Source: JAUZOB01 sp963692465 (GTDB taxonomy: Bacteria; Bacteroidota; Bacteroidia; Bacteroidales; Prolixibacteraceae). Taken from it: 64,000 nucleotides of DNA. The DNA lies in NCBI GenBank assembly GCA_963692465.1, contig OY829943.1, forward strand, positions 1-64,000, written 5' to 3'. Positions 7,962 through 16,978 of this stretch are shown one piece after another. Each line of letters begins with the position of its first letter. Positions within the stretch are counted from its first letter, which is position 1. A program made the translations under genes and the position numbers. The notes beneath the pieces are model-generated. The model was not told the DNA's origin and did no database searches. It saw nothing but the letters and a program-made list of their open reading frames with translations.

Positions 7962-9116
7962 ATGAAGAAAGTAAGGAATCCGTTTATAACCAGTGGGTAC
8001 ATATCAGCAGAATACTTTTGTGATCGGGAAAAAGAGAGCAGAGAAGTAATTCGCACGGTAACAAATGGAAATAATTTAACCATTATCTCTCCCCGGCGTA
8101 TGGGAAAAACCGGACTCATTCTGCACTGTTTTCATAGTAAAGAGATAAAAGAGAATTACAATACATTTTTTGTTGATATATATGACACCGGCAATTTAAA
8201 AGAATTCGTTTTCAAACTGGGCAAAGAAATCTTTGAAACACTAAAGCCCCAGGGAAGAAAATTTATTGATCATTTCTTCGCAGTCATTAGTTCATTACGT
8301 CCGGCCTTTAAGCTAGACCCTACAACTGGCGACCCGAGCTTCGATATTGGTATTGGAAAGATACAGGAGCCAACCTTTACGCTTGAAGAAATATTCAAAT
8401 ATTTAGAAAGTGCAGATAAGCCCTGCATCGTAGCTATTGATGAATTTCAACAAATTGCCAAATATCAGGAAAAGAACATGGAAGCGATTCTTCGCACACA
8501 TATTCAACACTGTTCCAATACCGGTTTTATTTTTGCAGGAAGCCAACGTCACCTGATGCACAACATCTTCTTCACCTCTTCCCGCCCCTTCTACCAAAGC
8601 GTTAGTTTGTTGCAACTAAATGCAATTGATGAAGGCAAGTATATTGATTTTGTTATAAGCCATTTTCTGAATGGAGACAAGAATATTTCAGCGGAACTTA
8701 TAAAACAGGTCTATCACCAGTTCGAAGGACACACATGGTATATGCAATCTATCTTCAATGAATTATATTCTTTAATTGAGAAAGGCGAAAAGTGTACCAT
8801 CGAACTGGTAAAAGAAGCCATTGAAAACAAGATTGCTTCCTATGAACCTCTTTTCCAAAATACACTGAATCTATTGCCGGAAAAACAAAAGGAACTGCTT
8901 TACGCGATAGCAAAAGACGGCAAAGCAAAGGAACTGACTTCCGGGGCATTCGTTATGAAACATGGATTATTATCTGCAAGCTCTGTACAGACTGCGGCCA
9001 TGCAACTTTTGAATAAAGATATTATTACTTCCGAAAATAGGGTCTATCAAATCTATAACCGCTTCTTTGGATTGTGGCTTGCTAAAGTATATGGATCCGG
9101 ATACACCATCGGATAA
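7962..9116 (+). CDS. AAA-type ATP-binding protein (archaeal-ATPase-like, COG1672 type)
   Basis: The 384-residue P-loop protein has Walker A SPRRMGKTGL at 43-52 (Lys49, Thr50) and Walker B PCIVAIDEFQQI with Asp160-Glu161. A sensor-like AGSQRHLM and a C-terminal winged-helix-like region (about 300-380) follow. The family consists of STAND-related ATPases of largely unknown role, often scattered in several copies in Bacteroidales genomes, with a C-terminal DNA- or protein-binding module. No partner gene is adjacent: P-II is divergent and the reductase operon is convergent. A second, broken copy of the same gene end lies at 21628-21700, interrupted near its stop by an IS21 element. The 14-bp repeats just upstream suggest autoregulation. 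Confidence 0.8.
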   Translation: MKKVRNPFITSGYISAEYFCDREKESREVIRTVTNGNNLTIISPRRMGKTGLILHCFHSKEIKENYNTFFVDIYDTGNLKEFVFKLGKEIFETLKPQGRKFIDHFFAVISSLRPAFKLDPTTGDPSFDIGIGKIQEPTFTLEEIFKYLESADKPCIVAIDEFQQIAKYQEKNMEAILRTHIQHCSNTGFIFAGSQRHLMHNIFFTSSRPFYQSVSLLQLNAIDEGKYIDFVISHFLNGDKNISAELIKQVYHQFEGHTWYMQSIFNELYSLIEKGEKCTIELVKEAIENKIASYEPLFQNTLNLLPEKQKELLYAIAKDGKAKELTSGAFVMKHGLLSASSVQTAAMQLLNKDIITSENRVYQIYNRFFGLWLAKVYGSGYTIG

Positions 9117-9174
9117 CTGAATTGTTAAATACTATGGCAATTGATTGTTAGGTAAATATGATTCTAATCATTGT

Positions 9175-9202
9175 CTACCGGACACCTCCCGATGCCCGGT
9201 AG
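9175..9202. terminator. Hairpin between convergent ATPase and reductase genes
   Basis: CTACCGG (9175-9181) pairs with CCGGTAG (9196-9202) around a 14-nt loop. No strong T-tract follows, only a generally T-rich sequence on the plus side. It could serve either of the two converging transcripts. Confidence 0.35.
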
Positions 9203-9224
9203 GATATTTCTTGCTAATTTTAAT

Positions 9225-10346
9225 TTATAGAGATGTTTCAAAAACCTCTGCTACCTTTTTCATCCAATCTGCGATAGGTATATGCTGCGGACAGCTTTTC
9301 TCACACCGTTTGCACCCGATGCAGTCTGAGGCCTTTCCGTAAGTCTTGGTGTAATTGTCATAATAGACTCTTTGCGTAGAAAAAGCCGAGTGTATCGACT
9401 GCATTTCCGTATTGTACAATGCAAAATACTTTGGAATGGCAATATGTTTTGGACATCCTTCCACACAATATTGGCAAGCAGTACATGGAATGGCAATAGC
9501 CTCATTAATAATATTTACCGCTTTATTCACCACTTCATACTCCTCACTGGTGAATGGCTGAAAATTCTGCATGTATCCGGTATTATCCAATAACTGTTCC
9601 ATATCAGACATTCCACTCAATACCATCATAACACCTTCATGACTTGCAGCAAATCGGATTGCCCAGGATGGCACAGACATATCTGAATGATATTCTTTAA
9701 ATAATTTCTCTGCTTTTTCGGGAACCTTTGCTAGCGTGCCTCCTTTGACCGGTTCCATTACAATGACTTGTTTTTTGTGCTTTCTCACTACTTCATAACA
9801 TTTCCTCGATTGGATACTTTCATTGTCCCAATCCAGATAGTTAAACTGTAATTGTACAAAATCAACCTCCGGGTGTGCAATTAGAATTTGATCCAATAAA
9901 TCTGCATTATCATGATAAGAGAATCCGATCTGTCTGATTTTTCCAGCTCTCTTCTTTTCCTGAATAAAGGCAAAACTATTCAATCGTTGAGCTATCTCAT
10001 AATGAGAAATCCCCAGGTTATGAAGAAGATAGTAATCAAAATAATCCACCCCACATTTTTCTAATTGTTCATTAAAGATCCTTTCCTGATCTTCCTCTGT
10101 TTTTAGAAACATGGTCGGGAGTTTAGTCGTCAAAGTAAAACTGTCTCTTTTATGACGTTTCACCAATGATTCCCTAATGGCAATTTCACTTTTATATGCA
10201 TGATACATATAGGCTGTGTCAAAGTATGTAAAGCCTCTTTCCAGAAAAGTGTCCACCATCTTGTTTAAAGTCTCCATATCAATACTCGATTGATCATTGG
10301 AGTCCTTTAAAGGCAAACGCATCAGCCCAAATCCTAATTTCTTCAT
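9225..10346 (-). CDS. Aldo/keto reductase fused to a C-terminal 2x[4Fe-4S] ferredoxin domain
   Basis: Residues 1-280 form an AKR barrel: FGLMRLPLKD at the start, FDTAYMYH with the catalytic Asp and Tyr, LTTKLP with the catalytic Lys, and DYYLLHNLG with the His. The last ~90 residues carry two ferredoxin clusters, CTACQYCVEGCP and CIGCKRCEKSCP. This fusion (COG1453) is common in anaerobes and is thought to couple an iron-sulfur electron donor to a carbonyl or cofactor reduction; the substrate is not known. It is the last gene of the DUF1893-TonB-ECF S operon, 17 bp after the ECF gene. That position suggests it could process the imported compound, but this is inference. Confidence 0.85.
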   Translation of the reverse strand: MKKLGFGLMRLPLKDSNDQSSIDMETLNKMVDTFLERGFTYFDTAYMYHAYKSEIAIRESLVKRHKRDSFTLTTKLPTMFLKTEEDQERIFNEQLEKCGVDYFDYYLLHNLGISHYEIAQRLNSFAFIQEKKRAGKIRQIGFSYHDNADLLDQILIAHPEVDFVQLQFNYLDWDNESIQSRKCYEVVRKHKKQVIVMEPVKGGTLAKVPEKAEKLFKEYHSDMSVPSWAIRFAASHEGVMMVLSGMSDMEQLLDNTGYMQNFQPFTSEEYEVVNKAVNIINEAIAIPCTACQYCVEGCPKHIAIPKYFALYNTEMQSIHSAFSTQRVYYDNYTKTYGKASDCIGCKRCEKSCPQHIPIADWMKKVAEVFETSL

Positions 10347-10363
10347 TTTAATTTTATCAAGTG

Positions 10364-10882
10364 TTATTTATGAATTAAATATTTCACAAAGAAAAAGCCA
10401 CCAACGACTTGCATAAACATTCCGGGAATACCCATACGAAAATCCTGAATTGCCAGATAGAAATTGCCCACCATTAGCCACTCTACGAATGTCCCCACAA
10501 TCTGATAGGACAGAACAACCATAACCAGAATAGGCACGGAAATGCGTTTATAATACTTAGCTGCAAATCCGGCAGCCAATGCAAGCAATACGGATTTTGT
10601 CATAATGCCTGGTAATGCCATTAGTAAAGGCATTCCGAAAAGCATAGAGTTAATCAATGGAGACAAAACTCCGGTTAGCAGTCCGACCTTCCAGCCAAAC
10701 TTGTATGCCCCGATGAGTGTAAAGAAATAGATTGGTAACCAAATAACACCTCCATGAGGCATCATATGGCAGCACTGTGGCAAAACGATGTTGCCTAAGA
10801 TAAAAAGTGATGCGGCCCAATAGGTCCTTGCATTACTGTAATTCAGCGAATAAAGTTTAACTGTTGTTGCTTCCATATTCAT
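10364..10882 (-). CDS. ECF transporter S component (substrate-binding membrane subunit)
   Basis: This 172-residue protein has five to six hydrophobic segments: about 22-40, 48-65, 68-90, 92-112, 117-137 and 148-168. It includes the glycine-rich VIWLPIYFFTLIGAYKFGWK...GLLTGVLSPLINS region seen in S components of energy-coupling-factor transporters. S components bind a vitamin or other trace cofactor and work with shared T and A subunits, none of which are in this window. The start codon is directly adjacent to the TonB receptor stop, which indicates translational coupling. The pairing suggests that one substrate crosses the outer membrane by the TonB receptor and the inner membrane by this S component. 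The ligand is not evident, and no riboswitch was seen upstream. Confidence 0.7.
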   Translation of the reverse strand: MNMEATTVKLYSLNYSNARTYWAASLFILGNIVLPQCCHMMPHGGVIWLPIYFFTLIGAYKFGWKVGLLTGVLSPLINSMLFGMPLLMALPGIMTKSVLLALAAGFAAKYYKRISVPILVMVVLSYQIVGTFVEWLMVGNFYLAIQDFRMGIPGMFMQVVGGFFFVKYLIHK

Positions 10883-12754
10883 TTAAAAGTTTAAATTGAT
10901 TCCACCCATTATCGTAGCTTTCGGCATAGGATAACCGGCATTTATTTCATAATGTTGTGCCAACAGGTTTTCTCCGCGCACAAAAAAGTCGGCTGTACGA
11001 CAAAAATGATAGCTTCCCCTCAAATTCCACAGCACAAAGTTCTCTTTCGTTTTCGGTTCGACAGACGTAAATAATCCTCTGACGTATTGTACTCCCGTCG
11101 ATACATTCCATCTTCCCTGGGAAAAGTCTACCCCACCAAAAACCTTGTGTTCAGGAGCTGCCACAACCGGATATTTCATTTTTAGCCAACTGTAATTGGC
11201 AAAGAACATCCACGAAGAATTTATCCTGTAATTGGTATTTGCTTCTATGCCCCAGTTCTCTATCTTGCCCGTATTGATATTCATCGGTCGGCCATTAACA
11301 GCTACCGTCTGAATCATATTGTCTCCATTGATATAGAATAGATTCAATCCATACGAAAAAGAATTATCTAAAAGACGCTGAGAAAACGAAATTTCATAGT
11401 TCATCATCTTTTCAGGAAGCAAATTGGGGTTTTGTGAACTGAACATATAGAGTTCCCGAATGGTTGGATTGCGAAAACCTTTACTTACTATTGCCTTCAA
11501 TTCGGCAGTGCGAGGCAGATGCAGAGATAATCCCGCCATAGGAATCCATTCTGCTCCGGTTTGAGAGTGATGATCCAAACGCATCCCCATGTCTAATGTA
11601 AAGAGTGTGCCAAGCGCCTGGCGAAAATCGACATATTCGGCTATTTCATCTACCGCCTTATTCACGAATTCTGTCCGACTATCTGTAAACTGGTTCCAGG
11701 CATTTCCTCCGATATGCTGGTAGTCAAACCCAAATGTCATCCGGTTGCCTGTGAACAAGGTGGCACTTTGGTACCATGTAATGCCCCCCAACTGGTCTTT
11801 GGAGTTGAAAAGGTAGTCTGGCGGTTCTTCTCCTGTATAATAGCCATCGTTGATTTTATGTCGGCCCCAATTAGAATAGAACATTAAAGCACCCGACGTA
11901 CGACTGTAATTATTTTCAATCGAAACAGAGGTCATTCCACGGGTAACACGTGAATCATTGTCTAAAATAGGTGCAGTTATAGTTCCTGGATTGGATGCAT
12001 TGAAATGAGTAAGGTTTATATCTGCAAAAATATTCCACACATGGCTTAACTCATATCCCAATTTCAGGTATCCATCATACTGCTCAAAACCCATATTGGC
12101 CCGATGTCCGTCAGTCCGATTATAAGAGGCTGTCACGACACTGCTAAAACGCCCTTCTCGAATGCTATTGGAAAATTCAGCTGTTAGCGTGTTATATGAA
12201 CCATAGCTTAACCGCAAGTTGTTCTTCACACTGTCTTCCAATAGCTTATGAGTTACGACATTAATTACTCCCCCCATAGCATTTGATCCGTATAAAACCG
12301 ATGCAGGACCGCGTATCACTTCTACTTTCTCGGCCAACATCGATTGGTAAGCATCTGCTATCGGATGTCCCATTAATCCCATATATTGTGGGTGTCCATC
12401 AATAAGGACTAACATTTCGGTGGTAGGGCTTCCCCCAATGCCACGCAAACTCATTCCTCCTGCAGCACCTGTTGAAACACCATATCCCATGATCCCTCTG
12501 CTGGTAGAGAAAAGTCCCGGCACTTGTTCGGTTAATAAAGGAAGTAATGATTGTTCATAGCTATTACTGATCTGTTGTTGATTAACAATAGTAATACTCA
12601 TCGGCAATTGACGAATGTTTGTTTCGTTTCTGGTGCCGGTTACAACTACCTCATCCAACGTATGACTGCGTATACTGTCTGCCTTTATTTGGGTTTGTGT
12701 CAAACCGGGAAGGCCACTGCATAAAAGAACAATAAAGAGAATTCTTCTTTTCAT
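10883..12754 (-). CDS. TonB-dependent outer-membrane receptor (BtuB/CirA-like)
   Basis: The 623-residue protein has a short signal peptide (about 1-19, ending LPGLTQ). A TonB-box/plug entry LDEVVVTGTRNETN follows, then plug motifs GGMSLRGIGG, VLIDGHPQYMG and the conserved VEVIRGPASVLYGSNAMGGV (about 145-165). A 22-strand-type barrel fills the rest, ending ATIMGGINLNF with a terminal Phe. Unlike many Bacteroidota receptors it has no N-terminal carboxypeptidase-like domain and no SusD partner, so it resembles vitamin or metal-chelate receptors. Its ATG overlaps the DUF1893 stop by 4 bp (ATGA), and the ECF S gene follows with no gap. Confidence 0.88.
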   Translation of the reverse strand: MKRRILFIVLLCSGLPGLTQTQIKADSIRSHTLDEVVVTGTRNETNIRQLPMSITIVNQQQISNSYEQSLLPLLTEQVPGLFSTSRGIMGYGVSTGAAGGMSLRGIGGSPTTEMLVLIDGHPQYMGLMGHPIADAYQSMLAEKVEVIRGPASVLYGSNAMGGVINVVTHKLLEDSVKNNLRLSYGSYNTLTAEFSNSIREGRFSSVVTASYNRTDGHRANMGFEQYDGYLKLGYELSHVWNIFADINLTHFNASNPGTITAPILDNDSRVTRGMTSVSIENNYSRTSGALMFYSNWGRHKINDGYYTGEEPPDYLFNSKDQLGGITWYQSATLFTGNRMTFGFDYQHIGGNAWNQFTDSRTEFVNKAVDEIAEYVDFRQALGTLFTLDMGMRLDHHSQTGAEWIPMAGLSLHLPRTAELKAIVSKGFRNPTIRELYMFSSQNPNLLPEKMMNYEISFSQRLLDNSFSYGLNLFYINGDNMIQTVAVNGRPMNINTGKIENWGIEANTNYRINSSWMFFANYSWLKMKYPVVAAPEHKVFGGVDFSQGRWNVSTGVQYVRGLFTSVEPKTKENFVLWNLRGSYHFCRTADFFVRGENLLAQHYEINAGYPMPKATIMGGINLNF

Positions 12755-13173
12755 TCAGTTTTTTTTCTGTTTGCAGTTATAAACTTTGCGATAAGCGGCA
12801 AGATTGCGGTCACAGAACTTTCCTGATAGCATAATTTCTCCATCGGGCACCAATCTGTTTGATCTCGATTGACGATAAATGGCACTTCTTTATTATACAA
12901 AAACTCTATGTTCGTATTGCGCAATAAATCCAGCGCCGGAGAACTGATAATATTCGTATAGAGCTTTTTTATGCCTCCCAATATCATTAATGCCGCAGCA
13001 GCTTTTCCTACTATTTTATCGGCAACAAAAGCTCCCTTCAGGAATACAGCGTCATTATTAAGCAGATGATACAAATCAGCAACACCACGTTGAGTAAATG
13101 TACGTGTTTTATCCTGATTGCTGATTACACAAGCGAATCCGCCTTGATGTAATGTGTGAATAATATCTTCCAT
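12751..13173 (-). CDS. DUF1893 protein (cytidine-deaminase-like fold)
   Basis: The 140-residue protein begins MEDIIHTLHQGGFACVISNQ and contains GAFVADKIVGKAAAALMILG, both typical of DUF1893. This small family has a deaminase-like fold but lacks clear evidence of deaminase chemistry. The family's usual catalytic features cannot be judged from sequence alone. Here it is the first gene of a four-gene operon with a TonB receptor, an ECF S component and a reductase-ferredoxin. That context suggests a function in acquiring or remodelling an imported cofactor. It is not membrane-targeted. Confidence 0.78.
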   Translation of the reverse strand: MEDIIHTLHQGGFACVISNQDKTRTFTQRGVADLYHLLNNDAVFLKGAFVADKIVGKAAAALMILGGIKKLYTNIISSPALDLLRNTNIEFLYNKEVPFIVNRDQTDWCPMEKLCYQESSVTAILPLIAKFITANRKKTE

Positions 13174-13388
13174 TGTTAAAAGCGAAATAGATTTTAGTTT
13201 ATTTAAACGGTTCGATGCCCTTTTTGTTACTCATTTTTTATTATCGTGTTTTTTATTTTATCATTTTAATCTCTTGTGCTCATTTAATTACATCGTTCAG
13301 TACTCTTTTTTATAACTACTCTAAAATAGTCTTCGTGTGTAAGTAAATCAATTAAAACTACTCATTTAAACTCACATAAAGTTAAAAT
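13174..13388. other. AT-rich intergenic region upstream of the DUF1893 operon
   Basis: About 215 bp of AT-rich sequence hold the promoter of the minus-strand uptake operon. I looked for a cobalamin, TPP or other riboswitch fold and recognised none. A weak -7-like TCTATTTCG lies close to the start codon on the minus strand. Confidence 0.35.
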
Positions 13389-13419
13389 AAAAGCCGCAGA
13401 GAAAGGTTTTCCATGCGGC
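13389..13419 (-). terminator. Rho-independent terminator of the AraC gene (copy 1 of a repeated module)
   Basis: On the minus strand a GCCGCA/TGCGGC stem with a loop of about 16 nt is followed by TTTTATTTTAA. It lies about 30 bp after the AraC stop. The stem and about 30 bp of flank on the gene-proximal side recur nearly unchanged after the TolC gene at about 15571-15635. Confidence 0.75.
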
Positions 13420-13448
13420 TCAAATAACTTTGCTATGTAGCTCAATTG

Positions 13449-14270
13449 CTATCTGGAAGGAGAATATCCAAACTCCTTTTTAAAAGCAGACGAGAAATGG
13501 GATAAATTTTTAAATCCTACTTCAAGATATACATCCGAAACCTTCTTATCTTCATTGTGAATCTTATCATACGCCACCTTTAATCTCTTCTCCATCAACC
13601 ATTTTTGTGGTGATAGAGGGCTAACCTTTTTAAAATCTCTTTTAAAGGTGGCAAGACTTCTTCCGGTAAAGCCTGCAATCTCTTCTAGGGTAAGGTCGTA
13701 CATATAATTCGCTTCCATATAGTCAAGAATATCTATTTTCCACGGCTCGGTAAAGTCGAACAAAGCCGGATAAAACCGTTTATCGATGCCCAACAACGAA
13801 TATACTCCTTCCTGTAATTTTAGTTCCATTAATTCTTTTGCCGGTTGTATCGTTGAGTCGAAATAGGGATTCATAGCTTGAAACAGGCTTTCAATGTCGG
13901 CTGCTTTCGGCAGCTTTATCACACTCGGCTTGTGTTTTTCAACTTCGAGCGGTAACTCTTTCTTATCCATTGTCTGATAAAACTCCCGAAGGAAATTGCG
14001 AATGAAAATCATAAAAATAGCTTTAAACTGTTCTTCGCCCCGGGGTTGCTTTGTCATGCTGACACGGTTGTCCTTTCTCAGAAAAACACATTCACCACTG
14101 TGAATCACTGTCTTTTGGTTATCTTTTTCAACGACCAGCTCTCCCGAGTAAACGTACACCAGCATATGATCTTTAATCATTTGATGACAACTTCGTTCAT
14201 TATGGAAATAATAGCTGAAGAATATATTGTAATAATTGAATCGTAATGATTCGGAATGTTCAAAGCTCAT
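13449..14270 (-). CDS. AraC family transcriptional regulator
   Basis: The 273-residue protein has a cupin-like N-terminal sensor region (about 1-140, with LVYVYSGELVVEKDNQ and HSGECVFLRKDNRV). Its C-terminal AraC-type double helix-turn-helix lies at about 170-270: LTLEEIAGFTGRSLATFKRDFKK, then VSDVYLEVGFKNLSHFSSAFKKEFGYSPS. It is 29 bp downstream of an aldo/keto reductase in the same orientation and probably shares its transcript, so the reductase is a likely target. The inducer is unknown. Confidence 0.88.
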   Translation of the reverse strand: MSFEHSESLRFNYYNIFFSYYFHNERSCHQMIKDHMLVYVYSGELVVEKDNQKTVIHSGECVFLRKDNRVSMTKQPRGEEQFKAIFMIFIRNFLREFYQTMDKKELPLEVEKHKPSVIKLPKAADIESLFQAMNPYFDSTIQPAKELMELKLQEGVYSLLGIDKRFYPALFDFTEPWKIDILDYMEANYMYDLTLEEIAGFTGRSLATFKRDFKKVSPLSPQKWLMEKRLKVAYDKIHNEDKKVSDVYLEVGFKNLSHFSSAFKKEFGYSPSR

Positions 14271-14299
14271 AATGCAATTTTTTCGGATTCTCTATCATC

Positions 14300-15301
14300 T
14301 TATTTTTTAACAAATTTATTCTCACGGGCACTGTATCGTGGTCCAATATTGGGATATTTCTTGACAATTGTATCAATATTTTCCAAATCTTTTACCGTCA
14401 ATTCCACATCAACTACACCTGCATTTTCTTCTAGATATTTTCTGCGTTTAGTCCCGGGAATTGGAATAATATTGTCGCTTTGTGCTATTACCCATGCAAT
14501 TGCTAACTGGGCAGAAGAACAGTTCTTACTTTTAGCAAATTCTGCAAATGCTACTGCCAGCTTCTGATTATTTTCTAAATATTCGCCCTGATATCTCGGT
14601 AGATTAGCACGAAAGTCAGTAGAAGCAAGCGAACTTACATCTAATTTATTGGTAATCAATCCACGGCTTAAAGGGGCGAATGGAACAAAAGTAATCCCCA
14701 ACTCTTTGGTTAAAGGCAAAATTGCTTCTTCTACTCCTCTGGTAAGTAACGAATATTCGCTTTGCACTGCGGCTATCGGATGCACAGCATAGGCTTTTTT
14801 CAAATCTTCAGGAGTACATTCACTCAAGCCTAAGTAACGTATTTTTCCTTCTTTTACCAGTTCAGCCATTGCTCCAACAGTTTCTTCTACCGGAACATTT
14901 GGGTCTACACGATGTGCATAATAAAGATCGATTGTTTCAATCTTTAGTCGTTTAAGGCTATCTTCTACTGCCTGTTTCATCCATTTCGGAGAAGCATCTA
15001 CATAGGTTTCGCCTCCAACAAAAGCATTTCCTTCATTACCTCTTAACCGAAATCCAAACTTTGTAGCGATAAAAATCTTATCACGGTTTGGTACAAGTAC
15101 TTTGGAAATCAATTTTTCGTTCGTCCCATTGCCATAAATATCAGCAGTATCCCAGAAATTAATTCCAAGATCCAATGCATACTCTAATGTTGCAACACTT
15201 TCGTTATCATCTGCTTGTCCATAAACTGCACTCATACCCATGCACCCCAGGCCAACTACGGATAATTTCTCTCCTGTTTTTGCTAATTCTTTATACTTCA
15301 T
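14300..15301 (-). CDS. NADPH-dependent aldo/keto reductase
   Basis: The 333-residue single-barrel AKR shows the full tetrad: FWDTADIYGNG (Asp and Tyr), IATKFG (Lys) and YYAHRVD (His). It also has the late cofactor-binding IPIPGTKRRKYLEENA. It is most like the AKR13-type cluster often annotated as general aldehyde/ketone reductases. A purine-rich AGAGGA precedes the start codon. An AraC regulator follows directly, which suggests an inducible detoxification or carbonyl-reduction unit. The physiological substrate cannot be inferred. Confidence 0.9.
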   Translation of the reverse strand: MKYKELAKTGEKLSVVGLGCMGMSAVYGQADDNESVATLEYALDLGINFWDTADIYGNGTNEKLISKVLVPNRDKIFIATKFGFRLRGNEGNAFVGGETYVDASPKWMKQAVEDSLKRLKIETIDLYYAHRVDPNVPVEETVGAMAELVKEGKIRYLGLSECTPEDLKKAYAVHPIAAVQSEYSLLTRGVEEAILPLTKELGITFVPFAPLSRGLITNKLDVSSLASTDFRANLPRYQGEYLENNQKLAVAFAEFAKSKNCSSAQLAIAWVIAQSDNIIPIPGTKRRKYLEENAGVVDVELTVKDLENIDTIVKKYPNIGPRYSARENKFVKK

Positions 15302-15647
15302 GATAATATCCTCTGTTTTTTAATTTTTATTGCAATTCTCTCTTTTGCTATCTATACGATAGAACCGGAAGCAAGTTCCAGGTCGAACTCCCATTATTCT
15401 GGCACCACTTCATTTAAGCACCTTATGGCATTTAATGTTCTTGGATATCCCAATAAGGCAACTGGGTAACCGTGCTAATACTATCCCCCATATGTGTTTC
15501 CTCTTGTGTCATAAAAGGAGCAATGATTTTTTCCGGGAATCGTATTCTTTATCCGATACAAAATTAAAACAAAAGCCGCAGAGGAAAGTTTTCCCTGCGG
15601 CTCAAATAACTTTGCTGTAAAGCTCAATTTTTCAGATGACTTACTGA
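15302..15647. other. Intergenic region between TolC and aldo/keto reductase genes
   Basis: About 346 bp. The left part holds the TolC terminator. On the minus strand, from about 15562 to 15434, a 40-codon open stretch ends PYWDIQEH-stop without a start codon and with a stop just upstream. It may be the tail of a lost gene, but I do not recognise it. The right part should carry the aldo/keto reductase promoter. Confidence 0.4.
15571..15605 (-). terminator. Rho-independent terminator of the TolC/efflux transcript (copy 2 of a repeated module)
   Basis: A GCCGCAG/CTGCGGC stem is followed on the minus strand by TTTTGTTTTAA. It closely matches the terminator at 13389-13419, including the flank AGCAAAGTTATTTGA. 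Confidence 0.75.
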
Positions 15648-16961
15648 CTACATACCCAGGGCCTTATCGTAATTGATCTTTGCCACGAGATAATCATACA
15701 CTGCCTTTATATAGTTTTGTTCTGCCGTATTCAAGGTCTTTTCGGTATCCAGCAAGCTGCTGTAAAGCAATGAGCCAAGGTTGTATTGCTGTTTTTGATT
15801 CAAATAAATGGTATTCGATAAATCACAATTGATCTTGGTAGATTGCATATTTTGAAGTGCATTATTAAGCTCTGTGAGTGCTTTCTGAATTTCATAATTG
15901 ATGTCGACCGTTTTTTGTTTGATATCAAAGTTAGTCTTTGCCGACTCATATTTTGATTCTGTGATATTATTTTTGTTTTTAATATTAGAAGTTATCGGTA
16001 AGCTCATTTTTACGCCGATATAGCTGTATGGACTCCATCCATTGTGCATATAGTTAAAGTTATTGTATTGAAACTGGGTGGAGTAATTGGCGAATAGTGA
16101 TATGGTGGGTAAAGCATTTTGACGTATTTTTTTTAGTTGCAATTCGTTGTTTTGTTGGGTTAACTGCAATTGCTTTATTTCTGTCCTGTTTTCTACGGTT
16201 CTCTGTTGCTGGGTCAGATTTGGTGAAAAGGAAACCGTATTCAGACTGTCGGTTAAAACCACCATTGTTGCAGGTTGAACATTGATTTGATATTTAAAGT
16301 TGCTGATTGCTAAATCGTAATTTTGCTTTAGTTTCTGTGTTTCAACTTTAGCATTTTCGTAATCTAACTTTGCTTTTAAATAATCGTTTTCCAGCAGTGC
16401 ACCATATTGGTTTTTACCTCCTGCAACTTGTAAATACTCTTTATACCGATTTTCATCATCTTTTGCAGTTCTTAGCTGTAATTCTTTAAGTAAAATATTC
16501 AGATAGGATTCGGTAATGGTTATCTTCGTATTAATCCCGAATTGTCTGTCTTTTTCTTTCTCTAATTCGAAATTATTTTGGGCTATTTTAACGTCGAGAA
16601 TAATGCCTGGCTTATAAATAACCTGGGTAAGGTCGAGCGAATATACTGAGTTGGTTCTGGTATCCATTGAAAAGGTCATTGGTTCTGAATTACCCAAAAT
16701 TCCGGCAGGAAGTATATGTTCCTGCATTTGCGAGTTGTAACGGATATTTCCCGAAACGATTACGTCCGGTAACCACTCTTTTTTACTCTTATTAATGACA
16801 TTTTCGGTAATTGAAACGTTGTATTTGTTCGATTGAACATCATAACGGCATTTGAGACCTCTTTCAACAGCCTGCTTCAATGAGATTCTTAAGGTATCGG
16901 GTTGGGCTGCTATTGTACCACAAAAAAGGGTAAGTAGAAGGCTATATATTAATTTTTTCAT
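15648..16961 (-). CDS. TolC-family outer-membrane efflux protein
   Basis: I place the start at the ATG at 16961 (protein MKKLIYSLLLTLF..., about 437 residues) because it begins a clear signal peptide. The longer open frame back to 17048 would overlap the MFS gene by 70 bp. The protein has the duplicated coiled-coil repeat architecture of TolC-like factors (LRISLKQAVERGLKCRYDVQSNKYN near the start; the second half begins around LTQQQRTVENRTEIKQLQLTQQNN). It forms the outer-membrane channel for the HlyD and MFS proteins encoded just upstream, 17 bp after the MFS stop. The AraC- and reductase-type genes beyond its terminator belong to other units. Confidence 0.88.
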   Translation of the reverse strand: MKKLIYSLLLTLFCGTIAAQPDTLRISLKQAVERGLKCRYDVQSNKYNVSITENVINKSKKEWLPDVIVSGNIRYNSQMQEHILPAGILGNSEPMTFSMDTRTNSVYSLDLTQVIYKPGIILDVKIAQNNFELEKEKDRQFGINTKITITESYLNILLKELQLRTAKDDENRYKEYLQVAGGKNQYGALLENDYLKAKLDYENAKVETQKLKQNYDLAISNFKYQINVQPATMVVLTDSLNTVSFSPNLTQQQRTVENRTEIKQLQLTQQNNELQLKKIRQNALPTISLFANYSTQFQYNNFNYMHNGWSPYSYIGVKMSLPITSNIKNKNNITESKYESAKTNFDIKQKTVDINYEIQKALTELNNALQNMQSTKINCDLSNTIYLNQKQQYNLGSLLYSSLLDTEKTLNTAEQNYIKAVYDYLVAKINYDKALGM

Positions 16962-16978
16962 TTTCTGTTTATTAAAAA

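Noticed and set aside
13174..13388. Possible cobalamin or other vitamin riboswitch upstream of the TonB/ECF operon
   Set aside because: I could not find the conserved B12-box-like sequence or a matching stem set.
15434..15562. A 40-codon minus-strand stretch ending PYWDIQEH
   Set aside because: It has no start codon and no recognisable family; it may be a remnant, but the evidence is too thin to name it.
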